Origin: Bradyrhizobium sp. 195
GTDB taxonomy: Bacteria; Pseudomonadota; Alphaproteobacteria; Rhizobiales; Xanthobacteraceae
Assembly (NCBI RefSeq): GCF_023101665.1
Contig: NZ_CP082161.1
Span: forward strand, 5,704,001-5,768,000
Length of the DNA: 64,000 nucleotides
Direction of reading: 5' to 3'
A program made the translations under genes and the position numbers. The stretch's first letter is position 1. Each line of letters opens with the position of its first letter. The notes beneath the pieces were generated by a model, which was not told the origin of the DNA, did no database searches, and worked only from the letters and a program-made list of their open reading frames with translations. Below are positions 28,130 to 37,128 of the stretch, piece by piece.

Positions 28130-28217
28130 CGTCATTGCGAGGAGCCCTTGCGACGAAGCAATCCAGACTGCCGCCGCGGAGGGATTTCTGGATTGCTTCG
28201 CTGCGCTCGCAATGACG
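28130..28217. repeat. palindromic extragenic repeat, type 1 (copy d), inside the flagellar operon
   Basis: CGTCATTGCGAGGAGCCCTT to GCTCGCAATGACG. It fills most of the 177-base gap between fliE and fliQ, so it would be part of the operon transcript. Confidence 0.9.
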
Positions 28218-28243
28218 ACTGGGGCGAGCGCCAGCGCCCAAAT

Positions 28244-28558
28244 TCAGATCGGCATCTTCATGATGTCCTCATACGCCGCGATCACGCGGTCGCGGACCGA
28301 CACCAGCGTGGACACCGCGACGTCGGTGTCGGCGACCGCCGTGACCACGTCCATCACGTTGGCCTTGCCGGCGGCCATCGCCACTGTCTGCGCATCCGAC
28401 TTGCGACCGGACTCCATGACGCTGCCGACGGCGTCCTTCAGCATCGAAGCAAAGGATTGCCCGCTGGCTTCGGTGCCTTTCCCGGCACCGGCACCGCTGT
28501 TCTCCAGCACCCGGGCAAGGTTGGCATAAGCATTGGCGGCGATTGTCGGTGATGCCAT
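28244..28558 (-). CDS. fliE: FliE, hook-basal body junction protein
   Basis: 104 residues. Contains SFASMLKDAVGSVME and the conserved C-terminus VMDVVTAVADTDVAVSTLVS then VRDRVIAAYEDIMKMPI, characteristic of FliE. It links the MS ring to the rod. The gene lies 16 bases after flgC. Confidence 0.95.
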   Translation of the reverse strand: MASPTIAANAYANLARVLENSGAGAGKGTEASGQSFASMLKDAVGSVMESGRKSDAQTVAMAAGKANVMDVVTAVADTDVAVSTLVSVRDRVIAAYEDIMKMPI

Positions 28559-28574
28559 GGCTCAATTGTCCTGT

Positions 28575-29000
28575 TCAGCTCTTGAGAATGTCGAGGGTGC
28601 GCTGGATCATCCGGCGCGTCGCACTGATGATGTTGAGATTGGCCTCGTAGGACCGCTGCGCGTCGCGCATGTCGGTCATCTCGACCACCGAGTTCACGTT
28701 GGGATATTTGACGTTGCCGCTGGCGTCCGCGACCGGATTGCTCGGCTCGTATTTGACGCGGAAGTTCGACTGGTCGGGCTTGATCTTGCCGAGGGTGACG
28801 ACCTGCGCGTCGAGCGTGCGGTCGAGCGCGGAGGAGAAGGTCGGAACCTTGCGGCGGTAGGGATCGCCGCCCGATGTCTGCGCGGTCGAATCCGCGTTCG
28901 CGATGTTTTCCGAGATCACCCGCATGCGGCCGGCTTGCGCCCGCAGACCGGAGGTCGCGATCGCCATCGAGCGGGCGAAGTCGCTGCTGTCATTGGCCAT
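28575..29000 (-). CDS. flgC: FlgC, proximal rod protein
   Basis: 141 residues, normal length. N-terminal SMAIATSGLRAQAGRMRVIS then ENIANADST is the rod/hook-family heptad helix and ANA motif; the C-terminus VVEMTDMRDAQRSYEANLNI is the matching helix. Between flgB (40 bases upstream) and fliE. Confidence 0.96.
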   Translation of the reverse strand: MANDSSDFARSMAIATSGLRAQAGRMRVISENIANADSTAQTSGGDPYRRKVPTFSSALDRTLDAQVVTLGKIKPDQSNFRVKYEPSNPVADASGNVKYPNVNSVVEMTDMRDAQRSYEANLNIISATRRMIQRTLDILKS

Positions 29001-29040
29001 GATGCGCCTCTCCTAGCTGTTCTGTTCCCGGATCATGCGG

Positions 29041-29445
29041 CTAGCCCTTGCCGATGGCGGTCTTGAGCAGATGCAGGCTCTTCGAATAGAGCGAGGTCGC
29101 CGCCGCGTAGTCCATCTGGTTGCTGGCGGCCTTCATCATCTCCTCTTCGAGATTGACGGCATTGCCCGCGGGGCGGGTCTCGAAGCCCGCATTCTTGTTC
29201 TGGTCGAATCCGGATGCCGCGCCCGATGGCGTCATGTGAGAACCGCTGGTGCGGGCGAGTGCCAGGGGCCCCATCGAGCCCGTGACGGCCCCGGCCTTGT
29301 CGAGTTTCGGCTCGACCAGGTCGCGCGGCCGGAACTTGGGCGTGTCGGAATTGGAGACGTTCTCGGACAGGACGCGCTGGCGTTCCTGGTGCCACTGCAT
29401 CTTGGTGCGAAGCGCCGACAGCACCGGGAGGTCGTTGATGGACAT
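29041..29445 (-). CDS. flgB: FlgB, proximal rod protein
   Basis: 134 residues. MQWHQERQRVLSENVSNSDT matches the FlgB N-terminal region and NQMDYAAATSLYSKSLHLLK the C-terminal helix. First gene of the minus-strand flagellar operon; a CtrA-type box and an ftr-like palindrome lie 48-85 bases upstream of its start. Confidence 0.95.
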   Translation of the reverse strand: MSINDLPVLSALRTKMQWHQERQRVLSENVSNSDTPKFRPRDLVEPKLDKAGAVTGSMGPLALARTSGSHMTPSGAASGFDQNKNAGFETRPAGNAVNLEEEMMKAASNQMDYAAATSLYSKSLHLLKTAIGKG

Positions 29446-29492
29446 CGTCGCGGCTCCTTCCGCCTCCTGCGGACCTCTAAGGTCCGAAGCTA

Positions 29493-29505
29493 GGCAGAAT
29501 TTGCC
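29493..29505. promoter_or_regulatory. ftr-like palindrome (candidate FlbD site), flgB side
   Basis: GGCAGAATTTGCC on the plus strand. It matches three other palindromes at flagellar intergenic regions (29691, 46195, 54907; consensus GGCAAAAYYTGCC). It resembles the ftr enhancer elements bound by FlbD in Caulobacter. Confidence 0.5.
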
Positions 29506-29515
29506 GCGTGTATGG

Positions 29516-29530
29516 TTAACAGCTGGTTAA
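29516..29530. promoter_or_regulatory. CtrA-type box upstream of flgB
   Basis: TTAA-CAGCTGG-TTAA, an exact TTAA-N7-TTAA match to the CtrA recognition pattern, 71 bases upstream of the flgB start. Confidence 0.6.
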
Positions 29531-29690
29531 GGACGTTCCCGACGCCTGTCCCCGCGTGGGACACAGATTTTGCGCCCCGTGATTCTACGCCTCCAAAAGT
29601 GGTATTAACCCAACCATTTGGCGGCGCATGCACAGGCCAAGAAGTCGTTTTGGATCGAGCGATTCATGGGTTATTAAGAGTTGGGGACGG

Positions 29691-29703
29691 CAAAACTTGC
29701 CGT
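29691..29703. promoter_or_regulatory. ftr-like palindrome (candidate FlbD site), fliO side
   Basis: GGCAAAACTTGCC, extendable to ACGGCAAAACTTGCCGT (a near-perfect palindrome), about 95 bases upstream of the fliO start. Confidence 0.5.
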
Positions 29704-29798
29704 GGGACGTTAAGAAATCGCAGTTTGGGGCATCGTAGGCCGGTGGTTGGCACATCCGACCATGGGAACGAGAACAGCGCCATTTGTCGGGGACAAGT

Positions 29799-30773
29799 AT
29801 GCAAGGCAGCCCTATCACCTTCATCGTCGCGTTCATCGTCGTTCTGGCGTTGATCGGTGTCGCTGCTTGGCTGGTTCGCCGATTCGCCAGCAGCCGGCTC
29901 GGCGCCAACACCCAGCGCGGCAGGATGCCCCGGCTCGCCGTGATCGATGCCGCCGCGGTCGACGGCCGGCGCCGCCTGGTGCTGGTCCGGCGCGACAATG
30001 TCGAGCATCTCCTGATGATCGGCGGCCCCACCGACATCGTCGTCGAGCCCAACATCGTTCGCGCCGCGCATGGCCGCGACCAGCTCCCCCAGCGTCCCAA
30101 CGCCCCCGAATCGCCGCGCCTTGCCCCCATGCCTGATGCCGGCGGCTGGGCCGACGAAGCGCCGCGGCCCGAACTGCTCGATCATCCCGAGCCGCAAATG
30201 CCCGAGCCGCCGCCGCGGCCCGCGCGCCCGTCGTTCGCCGACGAGGTGCGCCGGCCCGCTCCCGCGCTGGCCGAGCGCCGCAGCGAACCGCCAATGGGCG
30301 GCTTTCCGCCCGAGCCGATGGCGCCCCGTCCCGAGCGCGAACCGCGGCCCGAGCCGCTGCCGCCGCGCGCCCCGCGCAGCGAGCCGCCACTGATGCCCCG
30401 TCCGCCGCGCCAGAGCGAGCCGATGAAGATGCCGCCCGTGCGCGCCGAGCGCGCCCCTGCGCCGCCGCCTCCTCCGCCGGTGCCGCAAGCGCCGCCCGTG
30501 CCGTCGCCGGCGCCCGCCGCGAGCCCGTCGAGCGCCGAGCAGAACCTCGCGGAAATGGCCCAGCGGCTCGAGGCCGCGCTGCGCCGCCCCGCCGGCGAAA
30601 CGGTCGCGCCTCCCGTCGCGCCGGAGCCGCCGGCCGCTCCCCCGCGGGCGGCTCGCAGCGAGCCGGCGGCGCCCCCGGCTCCGCCTCCGAAGCCGGCCGC
30701 GGAAAAGACCAGCTTTGAAAATCTCGAAGACGAGATGGCCTCGCTGCTCGGCCGTCCGAAGCCGTCTTCGTGA
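29799..30773 (+). CDS. fliO: FliO-like flagellar biosynthesis protein with long Pro-rich tail
   Basis: 324 residues from the ATG at 29799. One N-terminal membrane helix (ITFIVAFIVVLALIGVAAWL) precedes the FliO-type domain (RMPRLAVIDAAAVDGRRRLV then RRDNVEHLLMIGGPTDIVVE). The remaining 220 residues are Pro/Ala/Arg-rich and low-complexity, ending in KTSFENLEDEMASLLGRPKP. FliO helps assemble the FliP ring. The tail is much longer than in enteric FliO, as in other alphaproteobacteria. Its stop overlaps the fliP start. Confidence 0.8.
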   Translation: MQGSPITFIVAFIVVLALIGVAAWLVRRFASSRLGANTQRGRMPRLAVIDAAAVDGRRRLVLVRRDNVEHLLMIGGPTDIVVEPNIVRAAHGRDQLPQRPNAPESPRLAPMPDAGGWADEAPRPELLDHPEPQMPEPPPRPARPSFADEVRRPAPALAERRSEPPMGGFPPEPMAPRPEREPRPEPLPPRAPRSEPPLMPRPPRQSEPMKMPPVRAERAPAPPPPPPVPQAPPVPSPAPAASPSSAEQNLAEMAQRLEAALRRPAGETVAPPVAPEPPAAPPRAARSEPAAPPAPPPKPAAEKTSFENLEDEMASLLGRPKPSS

Positions 30774-31528
30774 GGCTGCCGTCCCTCCCGCGTAGAGTTC
30801 TTTTCCTTTCTGTTCTGATCGGCGCGGCATCGGCAGCGATGCCGGCGCATGCGCAGGACATCAGCATCAATCTCGGCGGCGGCGCCGGCGGTGGCGGCGT
30901 CACCGAGCGCGCAATCCAGCTGATCGCGCTGCTCACCGTGCTGTCGATCGCGCCGTCGATCCTGATCATGATGACGTCGTTCACGCGCATCGTGGTCGTG
31001 CTGTCGCTGCTGCGCACCGCGTTGGGCACGGCAACCGCGCCGCCGAACTCGGTCATCATCGCGCTCGCGATGTTCCTCACCTTCTTCGTGATGGGGCCGG
31101 TGCTGCAGAAATCCTACGACGACGGCATCCGCCCGCTCGTCGCCAACCAGATCGGCGTCGAGGACGCGCTCCAGCGTGCCTCCGTCCCCTTGCGCGGCTT
31201 CATGCAGAAGAACGTGCGCGAGAAAGACCTCAAGCTGTTCCTGGACCTCTCGGGCGACCCGCCCCCGGCCACCCCCGATGATCTCGCACTTCGCATCCTC
31301 GTCCCCGCCTTCATGATCTCCGAACTGAAGCGCGCGTTCGAGATCGGCTTCCTGTTGTTCCTGCCCTTCCTGATCATCGACCTCGTCGTCGCCTCGGTCC
31401 TGATGTCTATGGGCATGATGATGCTACCCCCCGCAACGATCTCGCTGCCGTTCAAGCTGATCTTCTTCGTGCTGGTCGATGGCTGGTCGCTGGTGGCAGG
31501 AAGCCTGGTGCAGAGCTACGGGGGATGA
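30770..31528 (+). CDS. fliP: FliP, flagellar export gate protein
   Basis: 252 residues from a GTG at 30770 that overlaps the fliO stop (GTGA). Cleavable signal peptide to about residue 28 (MPAHAQ), as usual for FliP, then four hydrophobic segments. Signatures include ILIMMTSFTRIVVVLSLLRT and VPAFMISELKRAFEIGFLLF. FliP forms the pentameric core of the export gate. Confidence 0.97.
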   Translation: MRLPSLPRRVLFLSVLIGAASAAMPAHAQDISINLGGGAGGGGVTERAIQLIALLTVLSIAPSILIMMTSFTRIVVVLSLLRTALGTATAPPNSVIIALAMFLTFFVMGPVLQKSYDDGIRPLVANQIGVEDALQRASVPLRGFMQKNVREKDLKLFLDLSGDPPPATPDDLALRILVPAFMISELKRAFEIGFLLFLPFLIIDLVVASVLMSMGMMMLPPATISLPFKLIFFVLVDGWSLVAGSLVQSYGG

Positions 31529-31598
31529 GGGGCGATCTTCGGTAACTTTACCGCTGCGCATCCTCTCCGCTCTCCCGCAAAAGCCTCCCCGCCCTCCC

Positions 31599-31686
31599 CG
31601 TCATTGCGAGGAGCCCTTGCGACGAAGCAATCCAGAATCCCACCGCGGAAAGATTCCTGGATTGCTTCGCTGCGCTCGCAATGACG
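31599..31686. repeat. palindromic extragenic repeat, type 1 (copy e)
   Basis: CGTCATTGCGAGGAGCCCTT to GCTCGCAATGACG, downstream of fliP. Confidence 0.9.
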
Positions 31687-31731
31687 GAGGATGGAGCGAC
31701 GGCTCGCCTGACAAATCTACAGCCTGCGCCG

Positions 31732-32005
31732 TCAGATCAGCGTGTCGTACAAATCCTGCCAGTCCGGATTGACGCTCTCTTGTCAGCCCGGCTGCCACCC
31801 TTGATCTGCTTCTCGCGCGTGATGGCGTCGATCATGGTGGCGTGCAGCTCGTACCAGACCAGCAGCTTGCAACCGTACTTGGACGAAAAGCCTTTCACCA
31901 AGCCTTCGCGAGCTCGAACGCACGGCGCGGCGGATTGGAGGTGACGCCGGCGTAGATCGTCCCGTTGCGGCGGTTAGCGAACATGTAGACGCAAGGCTGC
32001 TTCAT
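31732..32005 (-). pseudogene. GIY-YIG nuclease family gene, two frameshifts
   Basis: Reading from the ATG at 32005: MKQPCVYMFANRRNGTIYAG then VTSNPPRRAFELA, a GIY-YIG start of the UPF0213 type. The frame then ends in a stop. The match continues in a second frame as GLVKGFSSKYGCKLLVWYEL then HATMIDAITREKQIKGGSRA, and a third frame supplies NPDWQDLYDTLI to a TGA at 31734-31732. Two small indels thus split a gene of about 95 codons. A repeat lies close on each side. Confidence 0.8.
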
Positions 32006-32103
32006 GATCGTGCTCGGCTGAGGAACTTTACGATAACACAACCACCAGGTGAATGCGAGAAGCTCGGCGACAACGCGCTGGGATTTTCGCGCAACTCCCT
32101 CCC

Positions 32104-32191
32104 CGTCATTGCGAGGAGCTCTTGCGACGAAGCAATCCAGACTGCCACTAAGGAAAGATTCCTGGATTGCTTCGCTGCGCTCGCAATGACG
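32104..32191. repeat. palindromic extragenic repeat, type 1 (copy f)
   Basis: CGTCATTGCGAGGAGCTCTT to GCTCGCAATGACG, just after the stop of the large TPR gene. Confidence 0.9.
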
Positions 32192-32231
32192 GAGGTCGAG
32201 GCGTCGTCCGGGCCGCGCTTCGCGCGGCAAC

Positions 32232-35200
32232 CTACCGCGTCATCTTGATCTGCCGCACCACCGGGATCGTCGGCAGCGAGCCGGTGTGGTCGCTTTCTTC
32301 CTTGGCCTGCGGCGAGCTCGGCGCGCGGGCGGTGGCGTCGGGGAAGCGCTGCTTCATCTCGCGCAGGAAGCCGTCGAGCGTATCGACGCTGGCCGCCAGC
32401 TTGGCGATCTCGGCGAATTCGGCGCTGGAGGCCGCGGCCGGCTTGCTGGCGATGTCGAAGGCGAGACGGTCGGCGCTCTCGCTCATCAGCGGCGCGTATT
32501 TCTCGCGGAAGCGCGACAGGCCGATCGAGTCGTCGGCGAGCGCATAGCCGACGGCGGCACGGATGATGTCGCTCTTCTCCACCGTGTTGAGCGGTTTGAA
32601 GTCGCGGAAGCGCTCACCGTAATAGAGCTCGATCTGCTCGGCGGATTCGCGCCAGCGCCGGCCCGCCCAGAAGATGTCGGAGCGCAGGCGGAGCACTTCG
32701 CGCCCAGAGACGTTGGAGACGATATCGAGCGCGAGGTCGTGACGGCCGACGTCGCTCTGCGCGCGCGCTTCCAGCAGCAGGCGCTGCTGCCTGAGCTCGC
32801 CGGAGAGATCGCTGATGCGGCTCGCGCGTAGCGCGGTGATCGCCATGTCGGGCTTGCGGTTGGCCAGATAAATCATGGAAAGGCGCGCGGCGACCTGGGC
32901 GCGCGCTGCGCCTTCGAGGCGGTGATCGACCTGGTATTGCAGCAGCTCGGCGGCCTGGTCGAGCAGATCGATCGAGGCGAGACGGTCGGCGAGACGGCGG
33001 ATCAGCTCGTCGCCGCGGCGGCCGATCGGCGTCAGTTCGCGGAACTCGTAGAACATCCCGAGCGCCTCGACCGGCGGCAGCTCGTCACCCCTCGATCCCA
33101 GGAAGATTTGCGTGAACAGCTCGGAGGCGAGATCCTGCGCCTGACGCGAGGCTTCAGCGTTCGGCTGGAGCTTCGTCGCGGTGCGCGCGGCCGTGAGCGC
33201 GTCCCGGTAACGCCCGTTCTCGGCATACAGCTGCGACAGCATCTGCAGCGTCTTGACCTCGATCGCGTCGCCGCGCCAGGTCATCGACAGGGTCTCGAGC
33301 TCGCGCAGCGCGTCTTCCTTGCCGATCTCGTCGCGCTTCTGCCGCAGCGCGACCTCGAGCTGCTTGGCCTCGGCCGCAGCCGACCGATCGGACGAGGCGA
33401 CCGCGAGCCTGTAATCGTCGAGCGCGTCCTTGTCGTGACCGAGCGCCTCGGCGAGCCGGCCGCGCAGCACGGCGAAGCCGGGCGCTGCCTCGGGCGGGAC
33501 CCCGACCACTTCGAGTTCGCTGCGGCGCTTGGAGGCGCCGGCATAGTCCTTCACCTCGAGCGAGGCGCGCATCGCGTCCATCGTCACGATGCGCTGGATG
33601 TCGAGCGGCAGCGAGGCAATGGCGAATTCGACGTTCTTGAACTTCTCGCGCGCGTCAGCCCATTTGCCCTGGCGCGCATAGGCGAGCGCCTTCCAGAGCT
33701 GGGAGTCGTGGCTGTTGCCGATCACGGGATTGGCCAGGTCCTTCAGGCCCTGCGCCGGCCGGCCGATCAGGATGCTGGCGATCGCATGCATGATCAGCGC
33801 GCCGCTCTCCTCCTTGTTGAGCGGATCGCTCAACATCAATTCGGTCACGGCCTTGGCCTCGTGATACATCGCGCGCGACATGTAGAACTGCGCAAGATCG
33901 AGCCGCGGTAGCGAGCGCAGCGCCGGTTCGACGTTGGAGATCGCCGTCATCAGCTCGTTTTGGCGCGCCACGAAATTTTCCGACTGGCCCTTGCGCCAGC
34001 CTTCGGGGCTGAAGACCGGGCGCACCGCGGTCGGCGCCCGCTCGGCCGAGATATCGACCGGCGACAGCGTCAATCCGCCCTTCTTGCCGAGGATCACCTT
34101 GTCGGAGCCGACCTCGACGCCGACCTCGTCGGAGTTCGGCCGGACCGCGATGCCGTGCGCGGATTCCAGCAGCGAGAGATCGACGAGGTCCTGCCGCTTG
34201 ATGAAGCCGCGCACCGGCCGCTGCCCGGTCACGACATAGAGCGTGTCGCCGGCGTCGGGATCGGTGAGCTTGTGCAGGACGCCCGGATTGGCGAAGGGGA
34301 TCGCGATGTTGGCGAGCGCGGGGTCGGTGATGTTGCGCGACATCATCAGCGGCAGCGGCGTCGTCTGGATCTTGTCGGCCAGCGTCAAGAGCCAGTTGGT
34401 CTCCTTGCCGACCTCTTCGCTCGCCAGCGAGTAGACCAGCGGGCGGGTGAGACGGATGCGCAGCGCCTGCCCCTTGTCCAGCGGGACGCGGCCGACCTCG
34501 CCGATCATCGCGCCGCCCCTGGCGCGGATCGCCTCGACATCGATCGGCTTCGGTGTATCGAAGACCAGCCAGACGGTGTCGCCGCGGCGGAACGCCGCCG
34601 CGGGCGTTGCGACCTGGATCGGGAACGTCACGCGCAGGCCGTCGCTGTCGCGGCGCGCATCGACGCTGGCGACGGTCGGCTGCGGCGCGGCCGGTCCTTC
34701 GGCAGGCACAGTCTTGGCGGCTTCCTTCGCGACCTCTTTCGGCGCTTCGGCTGGCGCGGGCTTGGCTGGCGCGGCTTCGACAACAGGCGGCGCCGGCTTC
34801 GCGGTTTCCTTCGCCGTTTCCTTGGCGGTTTCCTTGGGCGCTTCCGGTGCGTGCGCAGCCTCGGTCGCAGGCGCCGGTTTCGGCGCGTCAGCGGGCGGCA
34901 TCGCGGCGGACGCTTCCGGCTTCACCTCAGGCTTCACATCGACCTTGGCGTCGCGCGCGATCGCCTCGGAGGTCGGCGGCGTGATCTCGCGATGGGCGTC
35001 CTTCGGCTTCTCGGCCGCGGGCTTGTCCGGCGTCGGTCCGTGACCGGCCGGCTTCATCTGCGCGATCGCCGCCTCGGGAGTCGCCGCCGTCTTGCCCTTG
35101 TCGGGCTGGAAGGAGACGTCGACGACGTAGTTCTTCTCGTCGCGGAACGAATGCACGTCGGAATCGCCGATCAGCGCGATCTCGACATTGGTCTGGTCGA

Positions 35201-35957
35201 TGTCGGCCTTCTGCTTGATCGAGGCGACGTTCGGCGGCGCCGCGACGATTGCGTCCGCCAGATCGAAATTGAGGTTGGCGTTGAAAGCGAGCGTGAGCTT
35301 CTGCTCGTTGAGCACGGAGGAGACGCCGACACCGTCGGGCATCTCGAACACGAAGCGGACGAAGGTCGGCTGCACCGAGGCGCGCACGCGGATCTGCGGG
35401 CGCTTCTTGCTCTCGGCCGCGGCGCGCTGGGCGCGCAGCGCCCGCTCGGCCACGCGGGCACGCTCGGCGAGTTCCTTGACCACGTCCATGGGCAGGCTCG
35501 GCGGCGGTCCCTTCCAGCCCTCGGGCAACAAGTCGACGAAGGTGCGCTCGCCGGCGTTCATGGTGTTGACGGTGACGCGCCGCGCCAGCGACAGGCGGAT
35601 GGCGCCGCCGTCAGGATCGCGGCGCGCGGAGTTGACGTAATCGGGCGCGCCTTCCGGAACGCGGTCGACGGGGACGTCGACGGGCCGGTCGAAGCGGATG
35701 ATGAGGACGGAGCCCGCAGTCGTCACCTCGGAGGGAACGTCCTCGCCGAGCTTGATGACGAGGCGGGCAAAGCCGCCGCCGGCCGAAAAGGTCGCCTCGC
35801 CCCTGACAGGATCGGCCGCCCGGGCAGGCGCACCGAGGCCGATCAGCAGGCAGACCGCCAGCACGCCAGCTTTTCGGACATGACGCGACAGCCCTGGCGC
35901 CATTGCGCGGGCTCGCGACCACAATCCATCGGCAGCCTCTCGCGCCATTGGCGGCAT
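32232..35957 (-). CDS. large periplasmic TPR protein in the flagellar region
   Basis: About 1241 residues from the ATG at 35957 (GGAAGAA just upstream); ATGs at 35948 or 35987 are alternatives. A signal peptide (GVLAVCLLIGLGAPARAADP) leads to two beta-rich AMIN-like segments (about 50-160 and 195-280). A Pro/Ala/Glu/Lys linker (about 300-430) contains KETA repeats (KETAKETAKETAK). Another beta domain (about 440-650) precedes a C-terminal half of TPR-like helices (ALAYARQGKWADAREKFKNV, LLEARAQSDVGRHDLALDIV). No enzyme motif. AMIN domains localise periplasmic proteins; a flagellar or cell-pole scaffold role is inferred from location between fliP and fliL/M. Confidence 0.75.
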   Translation of the reverse strand: MPPMAREAADGLWSRARAMAPGLSRHVRKAGVLAVCLLIGLGAPARAADPVRGEATFSAGGGFARLVIKLGEDVPSEVTTAGSVLIIRFDRPVDVPVDRVPEGAPDYVNSARRDPDGGAIRLSLARRVTVNTMNAGERTFVDLLPEGWKGPPPSLPMDVVKELAERARVAERALRAQRAAAESKKRPQIRVRASVQPTFVRFVFEMPDGVGVSSVLNEQKLTLAFNANLNFDLADAIVAAPPNVASIKQKADIDQTNVEIALIGDSDVHSFRDEKNYVVDVSFQPDKGKTAATPEAAIAQMKPAGHGPTPDKPAAEKPKDAHREITPPTSEAIARDAKVDVKPEVKPEASAAMPPADAPKPAPATEAAHAPEAPKETAKETAKETAKPAPPVVEAAPAKPAPAEAPKEVAKEAAKTVPAEGPAAPQPTVASVDARRDSDGLRVTFPIQVATPAAAFRRGDTVWLVFDTPKPIDVEAIRARGGAMIGEVGRVPLDKGQALRIRLTRPLVYSLASEEVGKETNWLLTLADKIQTTPLPLMMSRNITDPALANIAIPFANPGVLHKLTDPDAGDTLYVVTGQRPVRGFIKRQDLVDLSLLESAHGIAVRPNSDEVGVEVGSDKVILGKKGGLTLSPVDISAERAPTAVRPVFSPEGWRKGQSENFVARQNELMTAISNVEPALRSLPRLDLAQFYMSRAMYHEAKAVTELMLSDPLNKEESGALIMHAIASILIGRPAQGLKDLANPVIGNSHDSQLWKALAYARQGKWADAREKFKNVEFAIASLPLDIQRIVTMDAMRASLEVKDYAGASKRRSELEVVGVPPEAAPGFAVLRGRLAEALGHDKDALDDYRLAVASSDRSAAAEAKQLEVALRQKRDEIGKEDALRELETLSMTWRGDAIEVKTLQMLSQLYAENGRYRDALTAARTATKLQPNAEASRQAQDLASELFTQIFLGSRGDELPPVEALGMFYEFRELTPIGRRGDELIRRLADRLASIDLLDQAAELLQYQVDHRLEGAARAQVAARLSMIYLANRKPDMAITALRASRISDLSGELRQQRLLLEARAQSDVGRHDLALDIVSNVSGREVLRLRSDIFWAGRRWRESAEQIELYYGERFRDFKPLNTVEKSDIIRAAVGYALADDSIGLSRFREKYAPLMSESADRLAFDIASKPAAASSAEFAEIAKLAASVDTLDGFLREMKQRFPDATARAPSSPQAKEESDHTGSLPTIPVVRQIKMTR

Positions 35958-36173
35958 TTCTTCCGGTCCGACAATCCATGCCGGCAATGGCGCCGGCCGG
36001 TGCCGTCGACTGTAGGACCCGCCAATTAAGGACTTGTTAATGCTATATCTTGATTTGCTCTGGGGACAGCACGCCGTGCCGGATCGAGCGTGGGCGCCTC
36101 CGTCGAGCTTGGATTTGAGAGGCAGGCGGTTAAGAAGTTGTTAACACCTGCACGACAGCGCTGTCGCGATTGG

Positions 36174-37037
36174 TCAATCGTTCGACGGCACTCCAAAACG
36201 AGCAAAATCCTCGCGGATTCCCGCGTCGATTCTTCCTGCCGCCGAAATATCGCTATCGCCGCCGCCTTTGTCGCCGAGCCTGAGTCTGGCAACCCCGCGA
36301 CCGTAGAGCGCGCTCGCAAGTTTGGGCGCGAATCGCAGCGCTGAGTTGTAGTCATCGATAGCCGCGGAAAGTTGCCCCATTTTCAGATTGATCAGAGCTC
36401 GCGAATCATACGTTGCGGCGTTGTTTGCTTCCGATCGAAGCGCCCTGTCGCAGTCGTCCAGCGCAGCCTGCAAAGCACCGAGGACGGCTCGGGCCCAACA
36501 GCGTCCGCTCCACACCGCCTCCAGATTCGGATCAAGACGAATTGCCTCATCATAGTCCTGCGCTGCACGCTCGTACGCATTGCCCTTCAGGTAGGCTGCC
36601 GCACGGTTGGCAAACGCAGCGCCATAGTTTGGATTCAGCTTGAGCGCCTCCTCAAAAGCGCCAAGGGCGAGGTCGTGCGCGCCCGTCCTCAGATAAGCCA
36701 CGCCCAGATTGTTGAAGGCTTTGGCATAATTTGGATTGAGCCGGGTCGCTTCAGTGAAGTCCTTGATCGCGCGTTCGTAGTCGGTTTTGGCGCTATAGGC
36801 ATTGCCCCTGTTGTTGTAGGCGACAGCGAAGCCGTTCGCAGTCCCCTCGCCCGCATCGATAAACGCCGTGCAGCCGTCGATCCGAGCTTCGGGCAACACC
36901 CGATCTGAGCCGTTACACAGTTCAACATTCTTGAGTGAGCCGCCCTTCTTTGGCTTCTGCGCGAAGCCCGACGAACCGGACAGCACAACAATCAGAATGA
37001 AAATCACTGCCTTGATGGCACTGGCTCTTGCGGTCAT
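36174..37037 (-). CDS. secreted TPR-repeat protein
   Basis: 287 residues. The signal peptide ends near SSGFAQK. Five or six TPR units follow from residue 70 (AVAYNNRGNAYSAKTDYERA, AFNNLGVAYLRTGAHDLALG, AFANRAAAYLKGNAYERAAQ, TYDSRALINLKMGQLSAAID), with the canonical W/L-G-Y-A-F-A-P spacing. A likely periplasmic binding scaffold; the partner is unknown. It is followed on the same strand by the large TPR gene. Confidence 0.8.
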   Translation of the reverse strand: MTARASAIKAVIFILIVVLSGSSGFAQKPKKGGSLKNVELCNGSDRVLPEARIDGCTAFIDAGEGTANGFAVAYNNRGNAYSAKTDYERAIKDFTEATRLNPNYAKAFNNLGVAYLRTGAHDLALGAFEEALKLNPNYGAAFANRAAAYLKGNAYERAAQDYDEAIRLDPNLEAVWSGRCWARAVLGALQAALDDCDRALRSEANNAATYDSRALINLKMGQLSAAIDDYNSALRFAPKLASALYGRGVARLRLGDKGGGDSDISAAGRIDAGIREDFARFGVPSND

Positions 37038-37128
37038 TTTCGCACCAGGCGCCGATCTCGGAGAGTGACGAAGCGTTAATCCCGGTATCGGCCGCGTTGC
37101 GCCGGCATGGCGGCTTCAGGTCAACTTC

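Noticed and set aside
33960..36029. A 689-codon plus-strand frame opposite the large TPR gene
   Set aside because: Arg/Gly/Leu-rich shadow with no motif; the minus-strand gene has a signal peptide and domain structure.
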